DNA of 64,000 bases from Pampus argenteus (taxonomy: Eukaryota; Chordata; Actinopteri; Scombriformes; Stromateidae): positions 19,528,001 to 19,592,000 of the forward strand of contig CM072876.1 in assembly GCA_036937835.1 (NCBI GenBank), written 5' to 3'. The notes beneath the pieces are model-generated. The model was not told where the DNA came from. It was given only the letters and a program-made list of their open reading frames with translations, and searched no databases. Shown piece by piece: positions 11,096 to 21,218 of the stretch. The position numbers and the translations under genes are program-made. Each line of letters starts with the position of its first letter. Positions within the stretch are counted from its first letter, which is position 1.

Positions 11096-13510
11096 TTGTT
11101 GATGGCAAACATGGTTTTGATTGAAAATATTGCTCCTTGTTTAAGAAAAACTATAGTTGTCAATTTTGGCCTTCTCTCGCCGAGAGAAAGCTATTTTTTT
11201 TACAAATGTTTCAGTAAAAGCTGCAGGAAGCTCTCAGAAGTGAGTTTTTGGGTGCTAATCATTAGAAACCAGTTACTTGTTGATGGCAAACATGGTTTTG
11301 ATTGAAAGTATTGCTCTTTGTTTAAGAAAAACTGTAGTTTTTAATTTTTACCTTCTCTTGCTGAGAGAAAGCTGATTTTACAAATGTTACAGTAAAAGCT
11401 GCAGGAAGCTCTCAGAAGTGAGCTTTGTGCTCCTAATCATTAGAAATCAGTTACTTGTTGATGGCAAACATGGTTTTGATTGAAAATATTGCTGCTTGTT
11501 TTAGAAAAACTGTAGTTGTCAGTTTTGGCCTGAGAGAAAGCTATTTTTTACAAATGTTACAGTAAAAGCTGCAGGAAGCTCTCAGAAGTGAGTTTTTTGG
11601 TCCTAATCAGTAGAAACCAGTTACTTGTTGATGGCAAACATGGTTTTGATTGAAAATATTGCTCCTTGATTTAGAAAGACTGTAGTTGTCAGTTTTGGCC
11701 TTATCTATCCGAGAGAAAGCTATTTTTACAAATGTTACAGTAAAAGCTTCAGGAAGCTCTCAGAAGTGAGTTTTTGGGTGCTAATCATTAGAAATGAGTT
11801 ACTTGTTGATGGCAAACATGGTTTTGATTGAAAATATTGCTCTTTGTTTAAGAAAAACTGTAGTTGTCATTTTTGGCATTCTCTCGCCGAGAGAAAGCTA
11901 TTTTTTACAAATGTTACAGTAAAAGCTGCAGGAAGCTCTCAAAAGTGAGTTTTTGGGTGCTAATCATTAGAAATCAGTAACTTGTTGATGGCAAACATTG
12001 TTTTGATTGAAAATATTGCTCTGTGTTTAAGAAAAACTGTAGTTGTCAATTTTGGCCTTCTCTCGCTGAGAGAAAGCTATTTTTTTTACAAATGTTTCAG
12101 TAAAATCTGCAGGAAGCTCTCAGAAGTGAGTTTTTGGGTGCTAATCATTAGAAATCAGTTACTTGTTGATGGCAAACATGGTTTTGATTGAAAATATTGC
12201 TCTGTGTTTAAGAAAAACTGTAGTTGTCAATTTTGGCCTTCTCTCGCCGAGAGAAAGCTATTTTTTTTACAAATGTTACAGTAAAAGCTGCAGGAAGTTC
12301 GCAGAAGATAGTTTTTTGGTCCTAATCAGTAGAAATCAGTTACTTGTTGATGGCAAACATGGTTTTGATTGAAAATATTGCTCCTTGTTTAAGAAAAACT
12401 ATAGTTGTCAATTTTGGCCTTCTCTCGCCGAGAGAAAGCTATTTTTTTTACAAATGTTTCAGTAAAAGCTGCAGGAAGCTCTCAGAAGTGAGTTTTTGGG
12501 TGCTAATCATTAGAAACCAGTTACTTGTTGATGGCAAACATGGTTTTGATTGAAAGTATTGCTCTTTGCTTAAGAAAAACTGTAGTTGTCAATTTTGGCC
12601 TTCTCTTGCTGAGAGAAAGCTGTTTTTCCAAATGTTACAGTAAAAGCTGCAGGAAGCTCTCAGAAGTGAGTTTTTGGTTGCTAATCATTACAAATAAGTT
12701 ACTTGTTGATGGCAAACATGGTTTTGATTGAAAATATTGCTCTGTGTTTAAGAAAAACTGTAGTTGTCAATTTTGGCCTTCTCTCGCCGAGAGAAAGCTA
12801 TTTTTTTTACAAATGTTTCAGTAAAATCTGCAGGAAGCTCTCAGAAGTGAGTTTTTGGGTGCTAATCATTAGAAATCAGTGACTTGTTGATGGCAAACAT
12901 GGTTTTGATTGAAAATATTGCTCATTGTTTAAGAAAAACTGTAGTTTTTAATTTTTACCTTCTCTTGCTGAGAGAAAGCTGTTTTTACATATGTTACAGT
13001 AAAAGCTGCAGGAAGCTCTCAGAAGTGAGTTTTTGGGTGCTAATCATTAGAAATCAGTTACTTGTTGATGGCAAACATGGTTTTGATTGAAAATATTGCT
13101 CCTTGTTTAAGAAAAACTATAGTTGTCAGTTTTGTCCTTCTCTCGCCGAGAGAAAGCTGTTTTTACAAATGTTGCAGTAAAAGCTGCAGGAAGCTCTCAG
13201 AAGTGAGTTTTTTGGTACTAATCATTAGAAATCAGTTACTTGTTGATGGCAAACATGGTTTTGATTGAAAATATTGCTCCTTGTTTAAGAAAAACTGTAG
13301 TTGTCAGTTTCGGCCTGACAGAAAGCTATTTTTACAAATGTTACAGTAAAAGCAGCAGGAAGCTCTCAGAAGTAAGTTTTTTTGGTCCTAATCATTAGAA
13401 ATCAGTAACGTGTTGATGGCAAACATGGTTTTGATTGAAAATATTGCTCCTTGTTTAAGAAAAACTGTAGTTGTCAATTTTGGCCTTCTCTTGCTGAGAG
13501 AAAGCTTTTT
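11096..13510. repeat. Satellite block duplicated at both LINE flanks; contains an empty insertion site
   Basis: Bases 11096-11647 match 16067-16618 (offset 4971), and 11644-13510 match 21219-23085 (offset 9575). The LINE at 16619-21218 therefore lies in a second copy of this block. Here the site at 11634-11655 is uninterrupted, reading ACATGGTTTTGATTG across the point of insertion. Further uninterrupted copies of the same junction lie near 24231 and 26205. Confidence 0.88.
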
Positions 13511-14623
13511 TTACAAATGTTTCAGTAAAATCTGCAGGAAGCTCTCAGAAGTGAGTTTTTGGGTGCTAATCATTAGAAACCAGTTACTTGTTGATGGCAA
13601 ACATGGTTTTGATTGAAAGTATTGCTCTTTGCTTAAGAAAAACTGTAGTTGTCAATTTTGGCCTTCTCTTGCTGAGAGAAAGCTGTTTTTCCAAATGTTA
13701 CAGTAAAAGCTGCAGGAAGCTCTCAGAAGTGAGTTTTTGGGTGCTAATCATTACAAATAAGTTACTTGTTGATGGCAAACATGGTTTTGATTGAAAATAT
13801 TGCTCTGTGTTTAAGAAAAACTGTAGTTGTCAATTTTGGCCTTCTCTCGCCGAGAGAAAGCTATTTTTTTTACAAATGTTTCAGTAAAATCTGCAGGAAG
13901 CTCTCAGAAGTGAGTTTTTGGGTGCTAATCATTAGAAATCAGTGACTTGTTGATGGCAAACATGGTTTTGATTGAAAATATTGCTCATTGTTTAAGAAAA
14001 ACTGTAGTTTTTAATTTTTACCTTCTCTTGCTGAGAGAAAGCTGTTTTTACATATGTTACAGTAAAAGCTGCAGGAAGCTCTCAGAAGTGAGTTTTTGGG
14101 TGCTAATCATTAGAAATCAGTTACTTGTTGATGGCAAACATGGTTTTGATTGAAAATATTGCTCCTTGTTTAAGAAAAACTATAGTTGTCAGTTTTGTCC
14201 TTCTCTCGCCGAGAGAAAGCTGTTTTTACAAATGTTGCAGTAAAAGCTGCAGGAAGCTCTCAGAAGTGAGTTTTTTGGTACTAATCATTAGAAATCAGTT
14301 ACTTGTTGATGGCAAACATGGTTTTGATTGAAAATATTGCTCCTTGTTTAAGAAAAACTGTAGTTGTCAGTTTCGGCCTGACAGAAAGCTATTTTTACAA
14401 ATGTTACAGTAAAAGCAGCAGGAAGCTCTCAGAAGTAAGTTTTTTTGGTCCTAATCATTAGAAATCAGTAACGTGTTGATGGCAAACATGGTTTTGATTG
14501 AAAATATTGCTCCTTGTTTAAGAAAAACTGTAGTTGTCAATTTTGGCCTTCTCTTGCTGAGAGAAAGCTTTTTTTACAAATGTTACAGTAAAAGCTGTAG
14601 GAAGCTCTCAGAAGTGAGTTTTT
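12500..14623. repeat. Tandem duplication with 1063-bp unit (six monomers)
   Basis: Features at 12525, 12884 and 13062 recur at 13588, 13947 and 14125, each at exactly 1063 bp. The monomer at the junction (about 13410-13616) is chimeric. Its left part matches the monomer at 14473, and its right part (TTCAGTAAAATCTGC onwards) has the sequence entering the first copy. This is the expected product of unequal crossover inside a monomer. Copy edges are approximate to about 30 bp. Confidence 0.82.
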
Positions 14624-16614
14624 GGGTGCTAATCATTACAAATCAGTTACTTGTTGATGGAAAACATGGTTTTGATTGAAAATATTGGTCTTTGTTTAAG
14701 AAAAACTGTAGTTTGTAATTTTTACCTTCTCTTGCTGAGAGAAAGCTGTTTTTACAAATGTTACAGTAAAAGCTGCAGGAAGCTCTCAGAAGTGAGTTTT
14801 TTGACCTAATCATTAGAAATCAGTTACTTGTTGATGGCAAACATGGTTTTGATTGAAAATATTGCTCTTTGTTGAAGAAAAAATGATGTTGTCATTTTTG
14901 GCCTTCTCTCGCTGAGAGAAAGCTATTTTTTCAACAAATGTTAAAAGTAAAAGCTGCAGAAAGCTCTCAGAAGTGAGTTTTTGGGTGCTAATCATTAGAA
15001 ATCAGTTACTTGTTGATGGCAAACATGGTTTTGATTAAAAATATTGCTCCTTGTTTAAGAAAAACTGTAGTTGTCAGTTTTGGCCTGAGAGAAAGCTATT
15101 TTTACAAATGTTACAGTAAAAGCTACAGGAAGCTCTCAGAAGTGAGTTTTTTGGTCCTAATCATTAGAAATCAGTTACTTGTTGATGGCAAACATGGTTT
15201 TGATTGAAAATATTGCTCTGTGTTTAAGAAAAACTGTAGTTGTCAATTTTGGCCTTCTCTCGCCGAGAGAAAGCTTTTTTTTTTTTACAAATGTTTCAGT
15301 AAAAGCTGCAGGAAGCTCTCAGAAGTGAGTTTTTGGGTGCTAATCATTACAAATCAGTTACTTGTTGATGGAAAACATGGTTTTGATTAAAAATATTGCT
15401 CTTTGTTTAAGAAAAACTGTAGTTTTTAATTTTTACCTTCTCTTGCTGAGAGAAAGCTGATTTTACACATGTTACAGTAAAAGCTGCAGGAAGCTCTCAG
15501 AAGTGAGCTTTGTGCTCCTAATCATTAGAAATCAGTTACTTGTTGATGGCAAACATGGTTTTGATTGAAAATATTGCTCCTTGTTTATCAAAAACTGTAG
15601 TTGTCAGTTTTGGCCTTCTCTCGCAGAGAGAAAGCTATTTTTGACAAATGTTACAGTAAAAGCTGCAGGAAGCTCTCAGAAGTGAGTTGTTTTGGTCCTA
15701 ATCATTAGAAATCATTTACTTGTTGATGGCAAACATGGTTTTGATTGAAAATATTGCTGCTTGTTTTAGAAAAACTGTAGTTGTCAGTTTTGGCCTTCTC
15801 TCGCAGAGAGAAAGCTATTTTTACAAATGTTACAGTAAAAGCTGCAGGAAGCTCTCAGAAGTGAGTTTTTTGGTCCTAATCATTAGAAATCAGTTACTTG
15901 TTGATGGCAAAAATGGTTTTGATTGAAAATATTGCTCCTTGTTTAAGAAAAACTGTAGTTGTCAGTTTTGGCCTGAGAGAAAGCTATTTTTACAAATGTT
16001 ACAGTAAAAGCTGCAGGAAGCTCTCAGAAGTGAGTTTTTTGGTCCTAATCAGTAGAAATCAGTTACTTGTTGATGGCAAACATGGTTTTGATTGAAAATA
16101 TTGCTCCTTGTTTAAGAAAAACTATAGTTGTCAATTTTGGCCTTCTCTCGCCGAGAGAAAGCTATTTTTTTTACAAATGTTTCAGTAAAAGCTGCAGGAA
16201 GCTCTCAGAAGTGAGTTTTTGGGTGCTAATCATTAGAAACCAGTTACTTGTTGATGGCAAACATGGTTTTGATTGAAAGTATTGCTCTTTGTTTAAGAAA
16301 AACTGTAGTTTTTAATTTTTACCTTCTCTTGCTGAGAGAAAGCTGATTTTACAAATGTTACAGTAAAAGCTGCAGGAAGCTCTCAGAAGTGAGCTTTGTG
16401 CTCCTAATCATTAGAAATCAGTTACTTGTTGATGGCAAACATGGTTTTGATTGAAAATATTGCTGCTTGTTTTAGAAAAACTGTAGTTGTCAGTTTTGGC
16501 GTGAGAGAAAGCTATTTTTTACAAATGTTACAGTAAAAGCTGCAGGAAGCTCTCAGAAGTGAGTTTTTTGGTCCTAATCAGTAGAAACCAGTTACTTGTT
16601 GATGGCAAACATGG

Positions 16615-16618
16615 TTTT
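16615..16618. other. Possible 4-bp target duplication (TTTT) left of the LINE
   Basis: TTTT at 16615-16618 is repeated at 21219-21222, while the empty copies have a single TTTT at this place. It may be a very short target-site duplication or microhomology used during integration. L2-clade elements commonly give short or no duplications. Confidence 0.5.
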
Positions 16619-16620
16619 CT

Positions 16621-17457
16621 CCTCTCTCCTGCTCTGTGTGTAAGATGTTTAGTTACTCCTCGTCCTCCTTTAGCGAAAATGGTAAATGCATTAAATGTAA
16701 TTTATTTGTAGCTCTGGAGGCGAGGGTTAGCGACTTAGAGGCACGGTACCGCACCACCGAAAAATCAGTTAGCAAGTCCCCTGTAGCCGGTGCGGTACCA
16801 CCGAAGGCAGCTGTAGCTAGCCGTCCCCCGGTAGTTCCCGAGCAGCCGGGAGGCTGGGTGACTGTTCGAAGGAGGCATAGCCCCAAACAGAAGCCTACGG
16901 TACACCACCAACCACTACACGTATCAAACAGATTTTCCCCACTCAGCGACACACCCGCTGAGAGGCCAACTCTGGTCATTGGCAGCTCAATCTTAAGAAA
17001 CGTGAAGTTAGCGACACCGGGGACCATAGTTAAATGCATCCCGGGGGCCAGAGCGGGCGACATTGAGTCTAATTTAAAACTGCTGGCTAAAGATAAGAGG
17101 AGATATAATAAAATTATTATTCACGTCGGCGGTAATGACACCCGGTTACGTCAATCGGAAGTTACTAAAGTTAATGTGTCATCGGTGTGTGAATATGCAA
17201 AAACAATGTCGGACTCCGTAATTTTCTCTGGTCCCCTACCCAATGTAACCAGTGATGACATGTATAGCCGCATGTCGTCATTTCACCGCTGGTTGTCGAG
17301 GTGGTGTCCAGATAATGATGTGGGCTTTATAAATAATTGGACACCTTTCTGGGGAAAACCTGGTCTGATTAGGAGAGACGGCATCCATCCCACTTTGGAT
17401 GGAGCAGCTCTTATATCTAGAAACATGGTCAAGTTTATTAGTCGATCAAATCCATGA
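16621..17457 (+). CDS. LINE ORF1 protein, SGNH/GDSL esterase type, N-terminally incomplete
   Basis: This is the first protein of the LINE. The frame is open from the element's left edge; the first ATG is at 16645. Upstream of that ATG the frame reads C-S-V-C, and 14 residues later C-I-K-C follows, so two CxxC pairs look like a zinc-binding module and the ATG lies inside it. The true start was therefore probably lost by 5' truncation. A short heptad-like helix (LEARVSDLEARY) follows, then a basic, proline-rich linker. Counting from the ATG, the esterase domain shows block I G-S-S (113-115), block III GGND (162-165) and the D245/H248 pair in RDGIHPT. In CR1/L2 elements such ORF1 proteins are thought to bind RNA or lipid; catalysis is inferred from motifs only. 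It ends in TGA (17455-17457), after which the same frame stays open into ORF2. Confidence 0.85.
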   Translation, partial: PLSCSVCKMFSYSSSSFSENGKCIKCNLFVALEARVSDLEARYRTTEKSVSKSPVAGAVPPKAAVASRPPVVPEQPGGWVTVRRRHSPKQKPTVHHQPLHVSNRFSPLSDTPAERPTLVIGSSILRNVKLATPGTIVKCIPGARAGDIESNLKLLAKDKRRYNKIIIHVGGNDTRLRQSEVTKVNVSSVCEYAKTMSDSVIFSGPLPNVTSDDMYSRMSSFHRWLSRWCPDNDVGFINNWTPFWGKPGLIRRDGIHPTLDGAALISRNMVKFISRSNP

Positions 17458-20400
17458 CAATCCAGAGTTGAGACCAGGAAGCAGAGCTGCAGTCTTACAC
17501 GCTTCTCTGCGCCTCCACTAGAGCAGTTGCCCACCCAATCATCTAGTATAGAGACTGTGTCTGTCCCCCGTCCACCTGCATTATTTAAAGATAAAACAAA
17601 CAGAAGAGGAGTAAATCATAAAAACCTGATAAAAATTAAATCAACATCTCCAAGAGTCCAAAACAAGATAATTAAATGTGGACTCCTGAATATTAGGTCC
17701 TTGTCCTCGAAAGCTGTTTTAGTAAATGAATTAATATCTGATTATGATATTGATTTACTTTGCCTCACTGAAACCTGGTTGCAGGAGGATGAATATGTTA
17801 GTTTAAATGAATCCACTCCGCCCAGTCATTGTAATACTCATATTCCTCGAAGTACTGGTCGAGGTGGTGGAGTTGGAGCCATATTTGACTCTAGTTTACT
17901 CATTAATCCTAAACCTAAACTAAATTATAATTCATTTGAAAGTCTCGTTCTTAGCCTGACTCACCCATCCGGGAAAACATTTCAGCCAATATTATTTGTT
18001 ATATTATATCGAGCTCCAGGTCCTTATTCTGAATTTCTATCTGAATTTGCAGAATTTGCATCAGGCTTGGTCGTTAAATCAGATAAAGTAATTATTGTAG
18101 GTGATTTTAATATTCATGTCGACAACCATAGTGATAGTCTTAGTACTGCATTTATCTCTTTGTTAGACTCAATTGGCTTCTGTCAGAGTGTAAACAAACC
18201 GACTCATTGTCTGAACCATACTCTTGACCTTATACTCTCATATGGCATTGAAATTGATCATCTAATAGTCTTTCCACATAATCCTATTCTATCTGACCAT
18301 TTTCTAATAACCTTTGAGTTCGTATTACTGGACTTTAAGCCTTCTTTCAGAAACTCCTACAGCAGATGTTTATCTGACAGTGCTGTAGCCAAATTTAAGG
18401 AAACAATTACTATAGTATTAAATTCAATGCCATGTCTTAATGTTACAGAGGACTTAGCAGCTTCCTGTAGCCCCTCACACATAGATCAGCTCGTTAGTAA
18501 TACTACAGAGTCATTACAGACAACTCTTGACTCTATTGCACCTCTGAAAAAGAAGAGAATAAAACAGAGGAGGTTAGCACCATGGTATAGCCAGCACACT
18601 CACAAATTAAAGCAAGAGGCACGTAAATCTGAACGTAAATGGCGTGCCTCTAAACTGGAAGAATCTCGTCTAGCCTGGCAAGATAATCTTGCAATTTATA
18701 GGAAGGCTCTGCGTAATGCCAGAACAGCCTATTATTCCTCATTAATTGAGGAAAATAAGAACAACCCCAGGTTTCTCTTCAGCACTGTAGCCAGGCTAAC
18801 AGAGAACCACAGCTCTATTGAGTCATCTATTCCTTTAAACCTAACTAGTAATGACTTCATGAGCTTCTTTAATGATAAAATTCTAAATATTAGAGACAAA
18901 ATTCATCACCTTTTGCCCTCATCAGGCAGTCATCTGATTTCAGATACAGCAAGTTTGGAAATAGCTATAAAATCTGACATATATTTAGACTGCTTTTCTC
19001 CCGTCGACATTAAACAAATAACTACAATAATTACTTCATCTAAGTCGTCAACCTGTCTCTTAGACCCCATCCCAACCAGGCTGCTTAAAGATGTATTACC
19101 TTTAGTTAGCCCGTCCTTATTAAATATGATTAATCTGTCTTTATTATCAGGATATGTACCACAGTCTTTTAAAATAGCTGTGATTAAGCCTCTTCTTAAA
19201 AAACCAACTCTAGATCAAGAGGTTTTAGCCAATTACAGACCAATATCAAACCTTTCTTTCATCTCGAAGGTACTTGAGAAAGCCGTAGCCAACCAACTAT
19301 GTGACTTTCTCCACACAAACAGTTTATTCGAGGAGTTTCAGTCAGGATTTAGAGTAAATCATAGCACAGAGACCGCACTAGTTAAAGTTACAAACGACCT
19401 CCTAATGGCATCAGACAAAGGACTCATCTCTGTACTTGTCCTATTAGATCTTAGTGCCGCATTTGACACCATTGACCATCAGATTCTCTTACAGAGACTG
19501 GAATACCAAATTGGCATTAAAGGAACCGCCCTAGGCTGGTTTAAGTCATATTTCCTAGACCGTTCTCAGTTTGTTCATGTTCATGATGAATCCTCCATGC
19601 AAACCAAAGTTTCTCATGGAGTCCCACAAGGTTCTGTATTAGGGCCACTTCTTTTCAGTTTATATATGCTTCCCTTAGGGAACATTATTAGGAATCATTC
19701 AATTAACTTTCACTGTTATGCTGACGACACCCAATTATATTTATCGATCAAGCCTGATGAAACCAATCACTTGACTAGACTTCAAGCATGCATTAAGGAC
19801 ATAAAAAATTGGATGACCCACAATTTTCTGAAGCTAAATTCAGAAAAAACTGAAGTTCTCCTAATAGGACCCAAACACCTTAGAAACTATCATTCCAGAG
19901 ATTTAGCCTTAGATGGGATCACCCTGGCCTCCAGCTCCACCGTAAAAAATCTTGGCGTTGTTTTTGATCAAGACTTGTCCTTTAATAACTATATAAAACA
20001 ACTTTCGAGGACTGCATTCTTCCACTTGCGTAACATTGCCAAAATCAGACGCATCATTTCTCAAGTGGATGCAGAAAAACTAGTCCATGCATTTGTTACT
20101 TCTAGGCTGGACTATTGTAACTCTTTGCTATCAGGCTGCTCTAATAAGTCTCTTAAGAGTTTGCAGCTGATTCAGAATGCTGCTGCACGTGTTCTGACAG
20201 GAACCAAGATCAGAGATCACATCTCTCCCATTTTGGCTTCCTTGCACTGGCTACCCGTTAAATCTAGAATAGAATTTAAAATTCTTCTCCTAACTTACAA
20301 AGCTCTTCATGGTCAGGCACCATCATATTTAAAAGAGCTCATAGTACCTTACCACCCCACTAGAACATTGCGCTCCCAGGATGGTGGGTTCCTTGTGGTT

Positions 20401-20556
20401 CCTATAGTGTCTAAAAGTAGATTGGGAGCCAGAGCTTTCAGCTATCAAGCTCCTCTTCTGTGGAATAAACTACCACTCTGTGTTCGGGAGGCAGACACGA
20501 TCAACACCTTTAAGAGTAGACTTAAGACTTTCCTTTTTGATAAAGCTTATAGTTAG
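17458..20556 (+). CDS. LINE ORF2 protein: APE endonuclease and reverse transcriptase
   Basis: This protein nicks target DNA and copies the LINE RNA at the nick. The frame is open directly after the ORF1 stop and ends in TAG at 20554-20556. Numbering from the TTG at 17527, endonuclease motifs are LNIRS (N55), LTETW (E82), LYRAPG (Y161), GDFNIH (D193, N195) and LSDH (D257, H258). The reverse transcriptase shows ANYRPIS (568-574), LDLSAAFDTIDH (catalytic D641), PQGSVLGP (700-707) and YADD (731-734). The C-terminal HWLP...LTYKALHG region is usual for L2. The oddity is the start: there is no ATG before residue 301, which lies past the endonuclease. Translation would need readthrough of the TGA, reinitiation or a non-ATG start. 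No internal stop is present. Confidence 0.92.
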   Translation, partial: QSRVETRKQSCSLTRFSAPPLEQLPTQSSSIETVSVPRPPALFKDKTNRRGVNHKNLIKIKSTSPRVQNKIIKCGLLNIRSLSSKAVLVNELISDYDIDLLCLTETWLQEDEYVSLNESTPPSHCNTHIPRSTGRGGGVGAIFDSSLLINPKPKLNYNSFESLVLSLTHPSGKTFQPILFVILYRAPGPYSEFLSEFAEFASGLVVKSDKVIIVGDFNIHVDNHSDSLSTAFISLLDSIGFCQSVNKPTHCLNHTLDLILSYGIEIDHLIVFPHNPILSDHFLITFEFVLLDFKPSFRNSYSRCLSDSAVAKFKETITIVLNSMPCLNVTEDLAASCSPSHIDQLVSNTTESLQTTLDSIAPLKKKRIKQRRLAPWYSQHTHKLKQEARKSERKWRASKLEESRLAWQDNLAIYRKALRNARTAYYSSLIEENKNNPRFLFSTVARLTENHSSIESSIPLNLTSNDFMSFFNDKILNIRDKIHHLLPSSGSHLISDTASLEIAIKSDIYLDCFSPVDIKQITTIITSSKSSTCLLDPIPTRLLKDVLPLVSPSLLNMINLSLLSGYVPQSFKIAVIKPLLKKPTLDQEVLANYRPISNLSFISKVLEKAVANQLCDFLHTNSLFEEFQSGFRVNHSTETALVKVTNDLLMASDKGLISVLVLLDLSAAFDTIDHQILLQRLEYQIGIKGTALGWFKSYFLDRSQFVHVHDESSMQTKVSHGVPQGSVLGPLLFSLYMLPLGNIIRNHSINFHCYADDTQLYLSIKPDETNHLTRLQACIKDIKNWMTHNFLKLNSEKTEVLLIGPKHLRNYHSRDLALDGITLASSSTVKNLGVVFDQDLSFNNYIKQLSRTAFFHLRNIAKIRRIISQVDAEKLVHAFVTSRLDYCNSLLSGCSNKSLKSLQLIQNAAARVLTGTKIRDHISPILASLHWLPVKSRIEFKILLLTYKALHGQAPSYLKELIVPYHPTRTLRSQDGGFLVVPIVSKSRLGARAFSYQAPLLWNKLPLCVREADTINTFKSRLKTFLFDKAYS

Positions 20557-20620
20557 GGCTGGCTCAGGTCATCCCTTAGTTATGCTGCCATAGAACTAGA
20601 CTGCTGGGGGACTCACATAC

Positions 20621-20685
20621 TCTCTCGCTCTCTCTCATTCTCTCTCTCTCCTTATCTATCCATCTATCTAATCCATCTATCTATC
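20621..20685 (+). repeat. Simple repeat (CT)n then (TATC)n in the LINE 3' region
   Basis: Runs of TCTC are followed by CTATC/CCATC units. The counterpart in the second LINE (about 61236-61312 on the opposite strand) has a different number of units, as expected of a microsatellite carried by the element. Confidence 0.85.
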
Positions 20686-21144
20686 ATGTTACTAATTAAA
20701 CTTCTTCCCCGGAGTTTCTGTGCTCTCTCGTCCAGCAGGTTCTTGTGGACTTTGTCTGCTGCTGTGGTCCTGCGTGGCGTCTACTGCATGTGTTGTCGCC
20801 GTCATCATTGTTGCCATATCCCCATTACAGTTTATAGTTATGTAATGATTTGCTGCTACTGTAATAATTCATCATTCATTGTAACCTATTCTTATCATCA
20901 ACTGTAATTCATTATTATTCATTGTACAATATGTGGAGTGTACAATATGTGTGTGTTGATTTGTTCTGTACATGTGACATCATTGCACGTCTGTCCGTCC
21001 TGGGAGAGGGATCCCTCCTTTGTGGCTCTTCCTGAGGTTTCTTCCACCTTTTTTCCTGTTAAAAGGTTTTTTGGTGGGCAAGTTTTTCCTCACTCGAATC
21101 GAGGTTCTAAGGACAGAGGGTGTCACTCCCTGTACAGATTGTAA

Positions 21145-21181
21145 AGCCCTCTGAGACAAATGTATTTTGTGATTTTGGGCT
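21145..21181 (+). promoter_or_regulatory. Nested stem-loop near the LINE 3' end
   Basis: AGCCC at 21145-21149 can pair with GGGCT at 21177-21181, and ACAAA at 21156-21160 can pair with TTTGT at 21166-21170. L2-family RNAs are known to carry a 3' stem-loop that their own reverse transcriptase recognises. The position just before the tail fits that role. The pairing was read by eye, without energy calculation. Confidence 0.55.
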
Positions 21182-21193
21182 ATATAAATAAAA

Positions 21194-21218
21194 TTTGATT
21201 TGATTTGATTTGATTTGA
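21194..21218 (+). repeat. LINE tail, five TTTGA units
   Basis: The element ends in (TTTGA)5, next to target sequence TTTTGATTG. The second LINE ends in three such units. A short-repeat tail instead of poly(A) is typical of L2 elements. Confidence 0.9.

Larger units (their letters stand above)
1..16618. repeat. Satellite family A, first block (monomer near 178 bp)
   Basis: Head-to-tail AT-rich monomers run without interruption from the window edge to the LINE at 16619. Each monomer contains the landmarks GATGGCAAACATGGTTTT, AAGAAAAACTGTAGTTGTCA, ACAAATGTTACAGTAAAAGC, GGAAGCTCTCAGAAGTGAG and CTAATCATTAG in that order. Spacing between equivalent points is mostly 169, 178 or 181 bp. The array starts before base 1, so its left edge is not seen. 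The period is close to nucleosomal length, as in many centromeric satellites, but centromere identity is inference only. Open frames of about 65-69 codons recur once per monomer and overlap the next by about 29 bases; I do not call them genes. Confidence 0.97.
20557..21193 (+). other. LINE 3' untranslated region
   Basis: The segment between the ORF2 stop and the tail holds no convincing coding frame. Two open frames of about 70 codons (20686-20907 and 20938-21144) have no protein features and also occur in the second LINE copy simply because the DNA is conserved. The region contains a CT/TATC-rich simple repeat, a stem-loop near the end and AATAAA at 21187-21192. Confidence 0.85.
16619..21218 (+). 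mobile_element. L2-clade LINE, 5'-truncated, otherwise open (4600 bp)
   Basis: The element begins after ACATGGTTTT of a satellite monomer and ends in five TTTGA units, after which the satellite resumes with TTTTGATTG. Comparison with the empty copy at 11634-11655 fixes the ends and leaves at most a 4-bp duplication (TTTT). It carries an esterase-type ORF1, an APE endonuclease plus reverse transcriptase ORF2, a 3' untranslated region with a nested stem-loop, and a short-repeat tail; this combination is typical of fish L2 elements. The 5' end is probably truncated, because the open frame of ORF1 runs out of the element into the satellite. All domain motifs inspected are intact. Confidence 0.93.

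Noticed and set aside
141..16276. Dozens of 65-69-codon plus-strand frames read as a tandem gene family of small proteins
   Set aside because: They follow the satellite period, overlap each other by about 29 bases, many begin at TTG, and they are lost without compensation whenever a monomer has an indel. The DNA repeat explains them.
1..16618. CRISPR array
   Set aside because: Units are about 178 bp with no short repeat separating unique spacers; the whole unit repeats, and the context is vertebrate retroelements.
16653..17534. Minus-strand frames opposite LINE ORF1
   Set aside because: They are shadows of the esterase ORF, which has clear catalytic motifs on the plus strand.
20686..21144. 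Two frames of 68-73 codons in the LINE 3' region as genes
   Set aside because: They lie in the untranslated region and contain no recognisable features; the second LINE has them only through shared DNA.
16619..21218. Assignment of the LINE to the RTE or L1 clade
   Set aside because: An esterase-type ORF1, absence of a poly(A) tail, a (TTTGA)n tail and the 3' stem-loop fit L2 better; L1 and RTE lack this combination.
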